Source: Paraburkholderia sp. BCC1884 (GTDB taxonomy: Bacteria > Pseudomonadota > Gammaproteobacteria > Burkholderiales > Burkholderiaceae). From it: a stretch of DNA of 64,000 nt. The notes beneath the pieces were generated by a model. It was not told the DNA's origin. It searched no databases and was given only the letters and a program-made list of their open reading frames with translations. The translations under genes were made by a program, and so were the position numbers. The stretch is taken from contig NZ_CAAJGL010000156.1 in the NCBI RefSeq assembly GCF_900996225.1, positions 62,001 to 126,000 of the forward strand, given 5' to 3'. Shown here in pieces: positions 36,001-45,558 of this stretch; position 1 is the stretch's first letter, and every line of letters begins with the position of its first letter.

Positions 36001-36411
36001 TGCGTCCGCCGGGTTGTACTGGCGGTAGCTCGGATTGCTGCGCAACGTCGTGGGCAAGTCGGCGCGTGCCGCCTGGATGGCCGCTTCGACGTCGCGCGCG
36101 GCGCCGTTGATGTCGCGCTTCAGCCCGAACTCGACAACGATCATCGAGGAGCCCACGTAGCTGATCGACGTCAGCTCTTCGACATCGGCAATCGTCGCGA
36201 GCCGCCGTTCGAGTGGCTCGGCCACCGTGGAGGCCATGATGTCCGGACTCGCGCCCGCCATGTTCGCCTGCACCACGATCACCGGAAAGGCGATGTTCGG
36301 CAACGGCGCGACCGGCAGCCGGAAATAGGCAAGCGTCCCGGAGATCAGGATCGCGATGGCCAGCAGCGTGGTCGCCACCGGCCGCCGGATGAACAACGCC
36401 GAGATGTTCAA
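33088..36411 (-). CDS. RND multidrug efflux transporter, MdtC-like
   Basis: This 1107-residue inner-membrane proton-driven efflux subunit opens with NISALFIRRPVATTLLAIAILISG. TM4 carries the proton-relay Asp pair in GFVVDDAVVVLENI, and the C-terminal half repeats the fold (LPSAGIGATLALLIFGTPFSV). It probably forms a heterotrimer with the upstream MdtB-like subunit, as in E. coli MdtBC. It is about 70-80 residues longer than usual. The excess is a Ser/Thr/Asn/Ala-rich insert at about residues 774-842 in the second periplasmic domain. Its ATG overlaps the MdtB-like stop (ATGA). Confidence 0.94.
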   Translation of the reverse strand: MNISALFIRRPVATTLLAIAILISGTLAYFRLPVAPLPNIAFPVIVVQANMAGASPDIMASTVAEPLERRLATIADVEELTSISYVGSSMIVVEFGLKRDINGAARDVEAAIQAARADLPTTLRSNPSYRQYNPADAPIMVLSLTSDTLTKAQLYDSADSVIQQQLSQVKGVGQITLGGGALPSVRVELQPGKLNSYGIGLEDVRAAISAANADSAKGHLDEGNQRYVVTSNDQITHAAPYRDLVVAYRNGAPVQLRDVAQVRDSNENIRNAGLFNGKSAILVIVYPMPGSNVVSTVAQIRKVLPSIEATLPSSVHVGVAIDRSESVRASVGDTERTLFIAVLLVVGVVFIFLQSPRATLVPAVALPLSIVGTFGPMYLLGYSIDNLSLMALTIGTGFVVDDAVVVLENIVRHMELGLSPKEAALKGSGEVGFTVISMSLSLIAVFLPIILMPGVVGLLFHEFAVTLSIAILISLVISLTVTPAMCAYVLSREHAGHSKARWATWVEKQFDRFKEAYARSLTAVLDHALLVGLLLIGLLVANVFLFKLVPATFFPEQDTGILIGQIIADQSISFPAMQKKLAQLQEIVQKDPAVASVAGFTGGRALNTANVFIELKPLAQRHATATDVVNRLRPKLNAVSGARLFIQAQQDLRIGGRQSAAEYQYTLTSDDSAALFKWTPLLVAALGKERAQLLDVNSDLQQNGLQTYVSINRATAARYGFAPNQIDNVLYDAFGQRTVSTIYNPLNQYFVVMEVAPDYWQYPQTLSQIYLSKSSGNATGTAGTQMPGATVSGVPLATATSTTSSSSTNTLNSNAQANATTNSIANSKGGSSTGSADSTSAETMVPLAALASYANSHTSTQVNHQSGLVAATISFNLPAGGSLSKAAESINNTIREIGMPASIHGSFAGAAAAYSQSMGTIPLLILAALGVVYIVLGVLYESSIHPLTILSTLPSAGIGATLALLIFGTPFSVIAMIGIILLIGIVKKNGIMMVDVAIQLQRSEGMPARDAIHSAAVVRLRPIMMTTFAAVLGAVPLAIGIGQGASLRQPLGITVMGGLILSQVFTLYTTPVIYLYLDRLRSKLVKWSANLPWNRDEQRPGQPDTRA

Positions 36412-39400
36412 GGCGCCTCCTCCGTCCCGCCTTCAGACGTGGGCTTCGGATCTTGCGGCTTATTGCGTTTGCGCCAGCGATTGACACGCCCGGCCATCCG
36501 GTCGAAGAACAGATAAATTACCGGCGTGGTGAAGAGCGTGAGCACCTGGCTCAGCGTCAAGCCGCCGATGATCGCGAGCCCCAGCGGCCGCCGCAATTCC
36601 GAACCCGTACCCGAGCCGAGCAGCATCGGCAGAGCGCCGAGCATGGCGGCGAGCGTGGTCATCAGGATCGGGCGGAAACGCAGCAGCGAGGCCTCGAAAA
36701 TCGCCTCGCGCGGCGCCTTGCCGTGGTTGCGTTCGGCGTCGAGCGCGAAGTCCACCATCATGATGGCGTTCTTCTTGACGATACCGATCAGCAGCACGAT
36801 GCCGATGATGCCGATCACGTCGAGATCGCTGCCGGCGATCATCAGCGCAAGCAGCGCGCCGATCCCTGCGGAGGGTAGCGTCGAGAGAATCGTCACCGGA
36901 TGGATGAAGCTCTCGTACAGCACGCCGAGCACGATATACACCGCCACCAGCGCCGCGATCAGCAGATAGACTTCGCTCGATAGCGAATCCTCGAAAGCCT
37001 GGGCCGCGCCCTGCAGCGACGAGGTGATCGACGGCGGCAGGTTCACCGCCTGCTCGGCTTCGTGAACCGCCTTGACCGCCGTGCTCAGCGACGCACCCTT
37101 CGCGAGGTTGAACGAGATCGTCACCGACGGGAACTGCGCGAGGTGGCTGATCACCAGCGGCGACTTCCTGATCTCGATCTTTGCGATGCCCGATAGCGGC
37201 ACCTGGCCCGTACTGCTGGTCTGGCTCGGCAGATACAGGTTGCCGATCGCCTGCACGTTCGGCAGCGATTCCGGCTTGGCGACGAGAATCACGCGATACT
37301 GGTTCGATTGCTCGAAGATGGTCGAGACGATGCGCTGACCGAGCGCGTCGTACAGCGCGTTGTCGACCGTCGCCGGCGTGATGCCGAAGCGCGCCGCCAG
37401 TTGCCGGTTGACTTCGACGTTCACGCTGAGGCCGTCGCTATTCATGTCGCTCTGCACGTCGGCCAGCGAAGGAATCTGCTTCAGGCGCGACACCAGTTCC
37501 GGCACGTACTTCTGGAACGCCTGCTGACTCGGCCCGCGTAATACGAAGCTGTACTGATTCGGCGAGACGGTCGTGTCGAGCGTCAGATCCTGCTCGGGCT
37601 GCATGTACAGTTTGACGCCAGGCACATTCGCGACTTCCTGCTGCAGCCGCCGCGCCACCTCTTGCGCCGTGTCGGAACGCTTGTCGCGCTCGCGCAGATT
37701 GATCAGGAAGCGGCCGTTGTTGAGCGTCGAATTGGTGCCGTCGATACCCACGTACGAGGTCAGCGACGTCACGTCCGGGTCTTTCAGGATCGCATCGGCG
37801 AGTGCGCCCTGGCGGTTCACCATCGCCGTGTAAGAGACCGAGTTGTCGGCCACGCTGATCCCTTCGATCACGCCGACGTCCTGCACCGGGAACAGCCCCT
37901 TCGGAATCGCCACGTACAGAATGCCGGTCAGCACCACCGTGCCCACCGCCACGACGAGCGTCAGCACCTGATGATCCAGCACCCAGCGCAGGCCGCGCTC
38001 GTAGGCGTTGAGCGTCTTGTCGAACAGGCCCTCGCTGATCCGCTCGAAGCGGCTCGGATGCCGTTCGGCCTGTGCGCGCAGCATGCGTGCGCACAGCATC
38101 GGCACGACCGTCAGCGAGACGATCGCGGAGATCACGATGGTGACCGCCAGCGTCACCGCGAATTCGCTGAACAGGCGCCCGATCACGCCGCCCATGAAGA
38201 GCAGCGGAATCAGCACGGCGATCAGCGAAATGGTCAGCGACATAATCGTAAAACCGATCTGCCCCGCGCCTTCGAGCGCGGCTTCCAGCGGCGTCTTGCC
38301 CTCTTCCAGATAACGCACGATGTTCTCGATCATCACGATCGAATCGTCGACCACGAAACCCGTGGCGATGATGAGCGCCATCAGCGAGAGGTTGTCGATC
38401 GAGTAGTTCAGCTGGTACATCACGGCGAGCGTGCCGATCAACGACACCGGCACCGAGACGCTCGGAATCAGCGTGGCCGGTACGTTGCGCAGGAACACGA
38501 AGATCACCGCCACCACCAGCACGATCGCGAGGATCAGTTCAAGCGCCGCGTCGGACACCGACGAGCGGATCACGCCCGTGCTGTCCGAGACCACGGTCAC
38601 TTTCATGCCGGCCGGCAAGGTGGATTCGAGCTGCGGCAACTGCTTCATGATCTGGTTGACGGTCGCGATCACGTTCGCGCCGGGCTGGCGCTGCACGTTC
38701 AGCACGATGGCCGGCGAACCGTTGTACCAGGCGCCGCGCTCGACGTCCTGCGCGGCCTGGCTGACCCGCGCGACGTCGCGCATGAAGACCGGCGCACCGT
38801 TCTGGTACGCGATCACCGTGTTGAGGTAGTCCTTCGGGTCGGTGATCTGATCGTTGCCGTTGATCGTGTAGTCGAGGTCGGGGCCGTCGAAATTGCCCTT
38901 CGGCTGACTGACGTTGACGTAGCTGAGCAGCGTGCGCAGATCGTCGATATTCAGGCCATACGCGGCCAGCTTGTGCGGGTCGGCTTCCACGCGGATCGCG
39001 GGAACGTTGCCGCCGCTGGTCGTCACCACGCCTACGCCCGACACTTCGGAAATCTTGGTGCCGAGGCGATTGTTGGCGACGTCCTCGAGTTGGGTCAGCG
39101 ACATCGACTTCGAGGTGACCGCGAGGGTCAGGATCGGCTGGTCGGCGGGGTTGACCTTGGCGTAAGTCGGCGGCGCCGGCAGGCCGGAGGGCAGATAGCT
39201 GTTGGAGGCGTTGATGGCCTGCTGAACGTTCTGCTCGGCGATGTCGAGGTTCAGCGACAGATCGAACTGCAGCGTGATGACCGACGCGCCGTCCGAGCTA
39301 TACGAGGTCATCTGCTGCAAGCCCGGGATCTCGCCCAGTTGCACCTCGAGCGGCGCGGTGACCGTGGTGGCCATCACGTCCGGGCTCGCGCCCGGATAGA

Positions 39401-39548
39401 AGGTCTGCACCTGGATGGTCGGATAGTCGACGTTGGGCAGCGATGAAACCGGCAGCACACGCATGGCAACGAGGCCGACCAGCACGAGCGCGATCATCAG
39501 CAGCAGCGTGGCTACCGGGCGAAGAATGAACAGACGGGAAATATTCAT
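36408..39548 (-). CDS. RND multidrug efflux transporter, MdtB-like
   Basis: This 1046-residue RND subunit of normal length opens with NISRLFILRPVATLLLMIALVLVG. The TM4 motif is GFVVDDSIVMIENI with the two Asp residues of the proton path. The second half includes LPSAGIGALLALMIAGSDLDVIGIIG and GIVKKNAIMMVDFA. It pairs with the MdtC-like subunit encoded next, with which it shares four bases. It follows the adaptor gene by 15 bases, so the whole pump is one operon. Confidence 0.95.
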   Translation of the reverse strand: MNISRLFILRPVATLLLMIALVLVGLVAMRVLPVSSLPNVDYPTIQVQTFYPGASPDVMATTVTAPLEVQLGEIPGLQQMTSYSSDGASVITLQFDLSLNLDIAEQNVQQAINASNSYLPSGLPAPPTYAKVNPADQPILTLAVTSKSMSLTQLEDVANNRLGTKISEVSGVGVVTTSGGNVPAIRVEADPHKLAAYGLNIDDLRTLLSYVNVSQPKGNFDGPDLDYTINGNDQITDPKDYLNTVIAYQNGAPVFMRDVARVSQAAQDVERGAWYNGSPAIVLNVQRQPGANVIATVNQIMKQLPQLESTLPAGMKVTVVSDSTGVIRSSVSDAALELILAIVLVVAVIFVFLRNVPATLIPSVSVPVSLIGTLAVMYQLNYSIDNLSLMALIIATGFVVDDSIVMIENIVRYLEEGKTPLEAALEGAGQIGFTIMSLTISLIAVLIPLLFMGGVIGRLFSEFAVTLAVTIVISAIVSLTVVPMLCARMLRAQAERHPSRFERISEGLFDKTLNAYERGLRWVLDHQVLTLVVAVGTVVLTGILYVAIPKGLFPVQDVGVIEGISVADNSVSYTAMVNRQGALADAILKDPDVTSLTSYVGIDGTNSTLNNGRFLINLRERDKRSDTAQEVARRLQQEVANVPGVKLYMQPEQDLTLDTTVSPNQYSFVLRGPSQQAFQKYVPELVSRLKQIPSLADVQSDMNSDGLSVNVEVNRQLAARFGITPATVDNALYDALGQRIVSTIFEQSNQYRVILVAKPESLPNVQAIGNLYLPSQTSSTGQVPLSGIAKIEIRKSPLVISHLAQFPSVTISFNLAKGASLSTAVKAVHEAEQAVNLPPSITSSLQGAAQAFEDSLSSEVYLLIAALVAVYIVLGVLYESFIHPVTILSTLPSAGIGALLALMIAGSDLDVIGIIGIVLLIGIVKKNAIMMVDFALDAERNHGKAPREAIFEASLLRFRPILMTTLAAMLGALPMLLGSGTGSELRRPLGLAIIGGLTLSQVLTLFTTPVIYLFFDRMAGRVNRWRKRNKPQDPKPTSEGGTEEAP

Positions 39549-39563
39549 CGGCGCGCGAACCTG

Positions 39564-40835
39564 CTACGACGAAGCCGCGTTGGCCGACGCCGCTGCGGAC
39601 GCAGCAGCGGGTTCCGAGGTGGCGGGCTGTGCGGCGGCGTCGCTCGCCGCTGCGCTGGCCGACTCACTGGCCGCCGCACTCGCCGCCGCCGCCTTCGGCG
39701 CGGCCGCCTTGATCTTCGCGCCGTCGTTCAGACGGTCGGTGCCGTCCGTGACCACCTGGTTGCCCTGCGCGAGACCGCTGAGTATGACCGTGTTCCTGCC
39801 GTCGCTCGGGCCGAGTTTGACCTTGTGGACGGAGACGGTGCTGTTCGCATTGACCAGATAGACGAAGTCACCCGGCGCGCCGGTTTGCACGGCGGCGGTC
39901 GGCACCAGCACGGCGTTCTGCAGGGTATCGACCAGCAACTTGACGTTGACGAACTCGTTGGGGAAAAGCGCCTCGTCGTCGTTCGCGAAAGTGGCGCGCA
40001 AGGTTACCGTGCCGGTTGCCGTGGCCATCTGATTGCTGACGGCGTACAGCGTGCCGGTCGCGACCTCGTGGGCGTTGTCGCTGGAATAGGCGGTGACCGG
40101 CAAGCTCGCGCCGCCGTTCAGGCGCTGCACGATGGAGGCGAGCGAATCCTGTGGCACAGTGAACTGCACCGTCGTCGGCTTGATAGTGGTGATGACCACG
40201 ATCCCCGTCGACGACGATGCCGTCACGTAGTTGCCCGGATCGACGAGGCGCAGGCCGACCTTGCCGGAAACCGGCGCGGTGATGCGGCAATAGGTCAGAT
40301 CGAGGTCGTACTGGGCGATGGTGGCGAGGTCGGATTTGACCGCGGCTTCGTCCTGCTGCACGAGAAACTGCTGATCGGCGAAAGTCTGCTGGGCGATCGA
40401 CTTGCGCTCGTTCAACTCCGTGTAACGGGCGAGATCGGCGTGCGCCTGAGCCAGCGTCGCGCGGTCTTTGGCAAGCGTTGCCTCGGCCTGCTGCTTGCTG
40501 ATCTGATACTGACGCGGATCGATCTGCGCGAGGAACTGGCCCTTCTGCACTTCCTGGCCTTCGTGATAGCCGACCGCCGTGAGGTAGCCGCTCAACTGCG
40601 GCAGCACGGTCACGGTAGCCGTGGGCGTCACCGTGCCGAGCTCGCTCAGCGTGACCGGCATCGAGCCGAGCGTGGCGCTCGCCACGGTAACGACGATCGG
40701 TGCGACGTCGCGCGTCGGCTTCTTGCGGGTCAACAGGTGGACCACGACGAGCGCGACCAGCGCGAGCACGACAACCACGAACAGGATGAGCCCGCGTCGG
40801 GACCGCTTCGGTTGCGTGGACACGGCTTCGCTCAT
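39564..40835 (-). CDS. RND pump membrane-fusion adaptor, MdtA-like
   Basis: This 423-residue periplasmic adaptor has one N-terminal membrane anchor (GLILFVVVVLALVALVVVHLL). Lipoyl halves surround a coiled coil: TVLPQLSGYLTAVGYHEGQEVQKGQFLAQIDP, then the helices, then YCRITAPVSGKVGLRLVDPGNYV. A beta-barrel with FANDDEALFPNEFVNVKL follows. The final 50 or so residues are almost only Ala and Ser with a few Pro/Glu, a flexible tail rather than a domain. It is first in the mdtABC-nodT operon. The ATG follows GGAG. No regulator lies directly upstream. Confidence 0.94.
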   Translation of the reverse strand: MSEAVSTQPKRSRRGLILFVVVVLALVALVVVHLLTRKKPTRDVAPIVVTVASATLGSMPVTLSELGTVTPTATVTVLPQLSGYLTAVGYHEGQEVQKGQFLAQIDPRQYQISKQQAEATLAKDRATLAQAHADLARYTELNERKSIAQQTFADQQFLVQQDEAAVKSDLATIAQYDLDLTYCRITAPVSGKVGLRLVDPGNYVTASSSTGIVVITTIKPTTVQFTVPQDSLASIVQRLNGGASLPVTAYSSDNAHEVATGTLYAVSNQMATATGTVTLRATFANDDEALFPNEFVNVKLLVDTLQNAVLVPTAAVQTGAPGDFVYLVNANSTVSVHKVKLGPSDGRNTVILSGLAQGNQVVTDGTDRLNDGAKIKAAAPKAAAASAAASESASAAASDAAAQPATSEPAAASAAASANAASS

Positions 40836-41443
40836 AGGTATCTCCGAAAACAGTTGCTGCCGTTGAGGATCAGGCGGGGAGTCATTCTCTGCCGGAATGG
40901 TGGGAACATGCCACGGTTCTCGTGCCTTGTCACAACTCTACGGACATTGGATGGGGCGTCAGCTAATCGCAAGCCAGGCGCTCACGCAAAGTGCATGCCG
41001 CCAGGCGGGTGCCTGGCCAGCTATGACCTGAGGATTGGGTCCGCGGCGATGAACGCGTTTCGTAAACGCCGGTAATGTTCTATCAAGGTATCCCGGCGGC
41101 ATAACGCATGCGGCGAGTCGCCGATTGCTACGAGGGCCTTGCTGACAGAGCGCGGGTCGTTCATGTTCGCCTTGGTGGAAGCGGGGGCACAGCGATTTGG
41201 ATTCGGCATCGCATCAATGTACCAGGGCCGGGCGAGGCTTGAGTTACGAGCGTGATACATGTCGGGTTGTGAAAGACTACGCGAGGGTTGTTCGGTGCGG
41301 ATGAGGCGCCGGCGACCGCTTGAGGATGATGGTTTTTTCGGCCATCAGGCGCGACTTGCACACGCGCTCAATGAAAGCGAATTGAAATACTCAGCGTGTC
41401 GCTGGCGGTTTAGAGGCAAACCTTGAAACAGCCGGATTGCACT
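40836..41443. other. Intergenic region between the mdt-like operon and the signalling operon
   Basis: About 600 bases with no strong gene. It must contain the promoter of the mdt-like operon at its left side. A short minus-strand frame at 41021-41164 is listed as doubtful. I see no repeats, tRNA or convincing hairpin terminator for the genes ending at 41444. Confidence 0.45.
41021..41164 (-). CDS. Doubtful small hypothetical protein (47 residues)
   Basis: The frame MNDPRSVSKALVAIGDSP and following ends with LIEHYRRLRNAFIAADPILRS, which looks helical and protein-like. An AAGGCGA sequence lies a suitable distance upstream of the ATG. The frame continues upstream for another 32 codons without better signals. 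I recognise no family. Confidence 0.3.
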   Translation of the reverse strand: MNDPRSVSKALVAIGDSPHALCRRDTLIEHYRRLRNAFIAADPILRS

Positions 41444-42607
41444 TCAAAGATCGCTGCTGAGCGTAAGCGTCGCGATCAATCCGGGGTGATTGTCGGCAAA
41501 GTCGAGCGACCCCCGATGCAGGGTCGCCACGGCTTTGACCAGCGCGAGGCCCAGGCCGACACCCGGCGTTCCACGACTGGTGTCGCCGCGATAGAAGCGT
41601 TCCGTCACCTTCGGCTTTTCCGCATCGGGAATGCCGGGGCCGTCGTCAGCCACCGAGATCAGGATGCGCTCTGGCGCACGCGTTGCGACGATCCTGATGT
41701 CGCCGCCATCGCGTGCGAACTTGAGTGCGTTGTCGATCAGATTGCCGATCGCCTGCGCCAGCAGAAGCGGATCGGCAACGACCGCCAGATCGCCCGAGCA
41801 CGCCAACGACAGGCTCACGCAGCGCAACTCCGCCACCGGCTGATAGAACTCCACCGCGTCGGACAGCAGACTCGCGAGATCGCTCGGCACGAAGCCCGAG
41901 CGGCGCACGCCCACGTCGATTTCGGCCAGCCGCAGCAGCGCGTTGAAAATGCGGATCACGCGATCGACGTCCGTCATCGCCCCTTCGAGTTCCGGCAAGG
42001 TGTCCCGATTGCCCTGCCGCCTCAAGGTCAGGATCAGCGCCTCCAGCCGCGAGCGCAGTTCGGTGAGCGGCGTGCGCAAATCGTGGGCGATCGAGTTCGA
42101 GACGTTGCGCACGCTATTGATCATTTCGATCAAGGCCTCCTCGGCCTGCTTGCGTGTCTTCACCTCCCGCTGCAACTGAACGTTCTGCGCTTCCTGAAGT
42201 TTTTGCAGAGCGCGCAGCTTCAAATGCGTATTCACGCGTGCCGCCACTTCCTCCATCTGCAAAGGCTTGGTGATGTAGTCCACCGCGCCCGCGCGAAACC
42301 CCGTGATTTTCTCGTCGGTTTGCGTCAGCGACGTCATGAAGATCACGGGAATATCGCGGGTCTTCTCCATCGCCTTCAGCCTGCGGCAGGTTTCGAAACC
42401 GTCGAGGCCGGGCATCATCACATCGAGAAGAATCAGGTCGGGCTCCGCGAGCTCGGCGCGCCGTAACGCTTCTTCGCCGTCGCGCGCGATCGCCACGCGC
42501 AGATTCTTGCCCTCCAGGCATTCGACCACGAGGCCGAGATTGGCGGGTGTGTCGTCTACGACGAGAACGATCGGCGTAGTGGTATCGAACGGTTGCACTG
42601 TGCTCAC
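41444..42607 (-). CDS. Receiver-histidine kinase hybrid (REC-HK)
   Basis: This 387-residue cytoplasmic sensor has an N-terminal receiver domain (residues 12-130, phospho-Asp62 in LILLDVMMPG). A histidine-kinase dimerisation helix with SIAHDLRTPLTELRSRLEA and an ATPase domain (DNALKFARDGGD, then DDGPGIPDAEKPKVTERFYRG, then GLGLALVKAVATLHRG) follow. With a receiver first, it probably takes a phosphoryl signal from another kinase and changes its own kinase activity. It shares an ATGA overlap with the upstream hybrid kinase and is last of the four-gene signalling operon. It has no transmembrane segment. Confidence 0.92.
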   Translation of the reverse strand: MSTVQPFDTTTPIVLVVDDTPANLGLVVECLEGKNLRVAIARDGEEALRRAELAEPDLILLDVMMPGLDGFETCRRLKAMEKTRDIPVIFMTSLTQTDEKITGFRAGAVDYITKPLQMEEVAARVNTHLKLRALQKLQEAQNVQLQREVKTRKQAEEALIEMINSVRNVSNSIAHDLRTPLTELRSRLEALILTLRRQGNRDTLPELEGAMTDVDRVIRIFNALLRLAEIDVGVRRSGFVPSDLASLLSDAVEFYQPVAELRCVSLSLACSGDLAVVADPLLLAQAIGNLIDNALKFARDGGDIRIVATRAPERILISVADDGPGIPDAEKPKVTERFYRGDTSRGTPGVGLGLALVKAVATLHRGSLDFADNHPGLIATLTLSSDL

Positions 42608-45555
42608 GCGTCTTGGCCCAGATATTTTTCGATCATGGCCAGCAGCGCTTGAGATTCGTAAGCAGCCGCAAGCCGGCGTAACTGCGCCGCGAAGGCATCG
42701 TAGCGAACGTCCAGACCGGCGAGGTAGTCCGCGTAATGCACGATGTCGCGCATCGATCCAAGCAGCGCAATGCGCCGCAAGGCCTCCAGTTCCCCGTGCG
42801 GAGGAACGGTCAACGGCTCTTCCACGGTTGCTGTCGCCACGCGTGTCGTCCAGGTCAGCGCCAGTAGCGCGGCTATTTCATTCAACAACTGATCGAGATC
42901 TAGCGGCTTCTCCAGAAACACGTTCGCTCCTGCGCCGAGATTCGCCTGGGCATTGGCATACGAGGCATCCGCCGACACGGCGATGACAGGAATAGGCCGC
43001 AGCGCGTGCGTCGAGCGGATATGCGTGAGCATCTCCAGGCCACCCATGACCGGCATGACGGTGTCGAGCAGGATCAGATCAGGTGGCGACGCCAGTGCGC
43101 GGGCCAGTGCATCGCGGCCGTTGCCGCTCTCCGAGACGAGGAACCCGCAGCGCTGCAAGGTATCCACGATCAGCGCGCGATTGGCGGCCACGTCGTCGAT
43201 CACCAGCACGTGACGTTGCTCGCCTTCATAACCCGTGATTTCGAGGCGCGGGCTGAAGCCCGCCACTTCCGCGTGCGAAACCGGGGCATCGAGTTCGAAC
43301 CAGAAGGTGCTGCCGCGTCCCACCGTGCTCGTGACGTGAATGTCGCTGCCCATCATGCGCACCAGTTGACGGCTGATGGCAAGCCCAAGACCGGCACCCC
43401 CGGTGCGGCGCGTGAAATCGCCAGCCTGCTCGAACGGTTGAAAGATGGCGTCGAGACGGTCGGGACTCACACCGACGCCGGTGTCGCGGATTTCGAAGCG
43501 CAGGCGCCCATCGGCGACTACGCTGACGACGAAGCTGACTTCGCCCTGGTCGGTGAACTTGACCGCATTGGCGAGCAGATTCAACAGGACTTGCCGAAGG
43601 CGCTTTTCGTCGACCCGTATCACTTTCGACAGATTCGCCGCCGCTTCATAGTTCAGCACCAGGCGCTTCTGATCGGCCCGCACGCTGACCATTTCCGCGA
43701 TCACGCGCAGGAATGGTCCGAGCGGCACATCCGTCAGGTTGAGTTCGAGCTTGCCGGCCTCGATTCGCGCGAAGTCGAGGATGTCGTTGATCAGCAGAAG
43801 CAGATGCTCGCCGCTCTGTTCGATCACGCCCAGACTCGCCAGCTGGCGCTCGGTCATCGTGCCGTCGCGCCGCAGAATCTGCGCGTAGCCGAGGATGCCG
43901 TTCAACGGCGTACGCAGTTCATGGCTCACGTTCGCAAGAAACTGGTCTTTCGCGCGATTCGCGGATTCGGCGGCATCCTTGGCAACGCGTACGGTGTGCT
44001 CGAGCGCCTTGCGCCCCGAGATGTCCTGGAGAATCGCGATGGCGTGCACGGGCAAGCCGCTGGAGTCACGCTGCAACGCGACCGAGACGCTCACCCACAC
44101 ACGCGAGCCGTCGCGCTTCAACAAGGGTTTTTCCTCCGAGTAGTGCGTGAGCCGACCCTCGGCCAGCATGCGCAGATTTTCCTCGCTCGACGCCCGAAAG
44201 GCGGGGTCGGTAATGTCCTGAAAGCGTTTAAGCAACAGGTTCTCGCGCTCGTAGCCGACGATCTCGCAAGAGCGCTGATTCAGTCGCAGGAAATGGCCTT
44301 GCAGATCGCAATGTGCGACGCCCACCGCGGCGTTCTCGAACGTGCCGCGAAAACGCTCTTCGCTAAGACGAAGCGCCTGCTCGGTCAGTTTCAGCTCCGT
44401 GATATCGACCAGGCTGCCCACGAACCGCACCGGTTTGCCGCTCGCATCGCGTCGCGCGAGACCTCGCACGAGTACCCAGCGAACGCTGCCGTCGCGATGG
44501 CACAGGCGATTCTCGATTTCGAATGCCTCGGAGATCGTCGCGAGGTAATTGCGCATGGCGACTTCCGTGCGCTCGCGGTCGTCGGGATGCAAGACGCTCA
44601 TATAGGCGTTGAAGTCGAGCATGGAGGTCGAGCGCGTGTAGCCGAGCCACTCCCAGATGTTCGAGAAACGGGCAAAACCACTGCGGTAATCGCCATCCGG
44701 CATGTCGATTTCCCACACGCCCACATTGGAGCCGTGCATGGCCATTTCGAGCCGGACATTGGTCTCACGAAGGATCTCTGCTTCTTCGGCGCGGCGTCTT
44801 TGCGTGACGTCGCGGAACACGAGCACGACGCCCTGGATCTCACCGCGCTCGTCGACGATCGGCGAGCCGCTATCGTCGATGGCAATTTCCCGGCCGTCGC
44901 GCGACAGCAGCACGGTGTGATTCGCCAGTCCGACGATCGTGCCGGCGCTCAACACGGCGGTCACGGGGTCTTCCACCGCCGCGCGAGTCGTCTCGTTGAC
45001 GACCCGGAACACTTCGGCGAGCGGCCGCCCCATGGCGTTCTCGCGCGACCAGCCGGTGAGATTCTCGGCGACGGGATTCATGAAACTGATGCGCGAGTTG
45101 CGGTCGGTCGCGATCACCGCGTCGCCGATACTCGAGAGCGTAACCGCATAGCGCTGCTCGCTTTCGCGCAGGCGCCGCTCGGCACCGTGCTTGTACAAAG
45201 CCATTTCGACGACGGTGCGCAGCTGGGTGTCGTCGAACGGTTTGAGGACATAGCCGAACGGCTCGGCCAGGGTGGCCCGCCGCACCGTGTCCTCGTCCGC
45301 ATACGCGGTCAGGAACACCACCGGCAAATTGCATTGCTCGCGCAACAACCTGGCGGTGTCGATCCCGTCGAGTTCGCCTTCGAGACGGATGTCCATGAGC
45401 ACGAGGTCGGGCGACGTGTCTCTTGCCAACGGCAGCGCGTCTTCGCCGCGCGCCGTGATGCCCACCACCGTATGGCCCACGCGTCCCATCTGCTGGGCGA
45501 TGTCGCGGGCCACCACCCGGTCGTCTTCGACAATGAGAATTCTCGCCGACGCCAT
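42604..45555 (-). CDS. Hybrid sensor kinase REC-PAS-PAS-PAS-HK-REC
   Basis: This is a 983-residue soluble hybrid kinase. Its domains in order are: receiver (4-120, Asp55 in LVLMDIRLEGE); three PAS sensors (about 130-260, 270-395, 400-525), the second with the PAC-like LCHRDGSVRWVLVRG; HisKA with FLANVSHELRTPLNGILGYAQ (phospho-His near 549); HATPase (LLANAVKFTDQGEV, DTGVGVSPDRLDAIFQPFEQAG); and a second receiver (about 775-890, LILLDTVMPVMGG). A roughly 90-residue tail looks helical but is not a clear Hpt domain. It starts 3 bases after the preceding gene. Lack of membrane segments suggests a cytoplasmic signal, possibly redox or a metabolite bound by PAS. Confidence 0.94.
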   Translation of the reverse strand: MASARILIVEDDRVVARDIAQQMGRVGHTVVGITARGEDALPLARDTSPDLVLMDIRLEGELDGIDTARLLREQCNLPVVFLTAYADEDTVRRATLAEPFGYVLKPFDDTQLRTVVEMALYKHGAERRLRESEQRYAVTLSSIGDAVIATDRNSRISFMNPVAENLTGWSRENAMGRPLAEVFRVVNETTRAAVEDPVTAVLSAGTIVGLANHTVLLSRDGREIAIDDSGSPIVDERGEIQGVVLVFRDVTQRRRAEEAEILRETNVRLEMAMHGSNVGVWEIDMPDGDYRSGFARFSNIWEWLGYTRSTSMLDFNAYMSVLHPDDRERTEVAMRNYLATISEAFEIENRLCHRDGSVRWVLVRGLARRDASGKPVRFVGSLVDITELKLTEQALRLSEERFRGTFENAAVGVAHCDLQGHFLRLNQRSCEIVGYERENLLLKRFQDITDPAFRASSEENLRMLAEGRLTHYSEEKPLLKRDGSRVWVSVSVALQRDSSGLPVHAIAILQDISGRKALEHTVRVAKDAAESANRAKDQFLANVSHELRTPLNGILGYAQILRRDGTMTERQLASLGVIEQSGEHLLLLINDILDFARIEAGKLELNLTDVPLGPFLRVIAEMVSVRADQKRLVLNYEAAANLSKVIRVDEKRLRQVLLNLLANAVKFTDQGEVSFVVSVVADGRLRFEIRDTGVGVSPDRLDAIFQPFEQAGDFTRRTGGAGLGLAISRQLVRMMGSDIHVTSTVGRGSTFWFELDAPVSHAEVAGFSPRLEITGYEGEQRHVLVIDDVAANRALIVDTLQRCGFLVSESGNGRDALARALASPPDLILLDTVMPVMGGLEMLTHIRSTHALRPIPVIAVSADASYANAQANLGAGANVFLEKPLDLDQLLNEIAALLALTWTTRVATATVEEPLTVPPHGELEALRRIALLGSMRDIVHYADYLAGLDVRYDAFAAQLRRLAAAYESQALLAMIEKYLGQDA

Positions 45556-45558
45556 GGC

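Noticed and set aside
37662..39446. 594-codon open frame on the plus strand
   Set aside because: Antisense to the MdtB-like gene; His/Arg/Asp-rich shadow.
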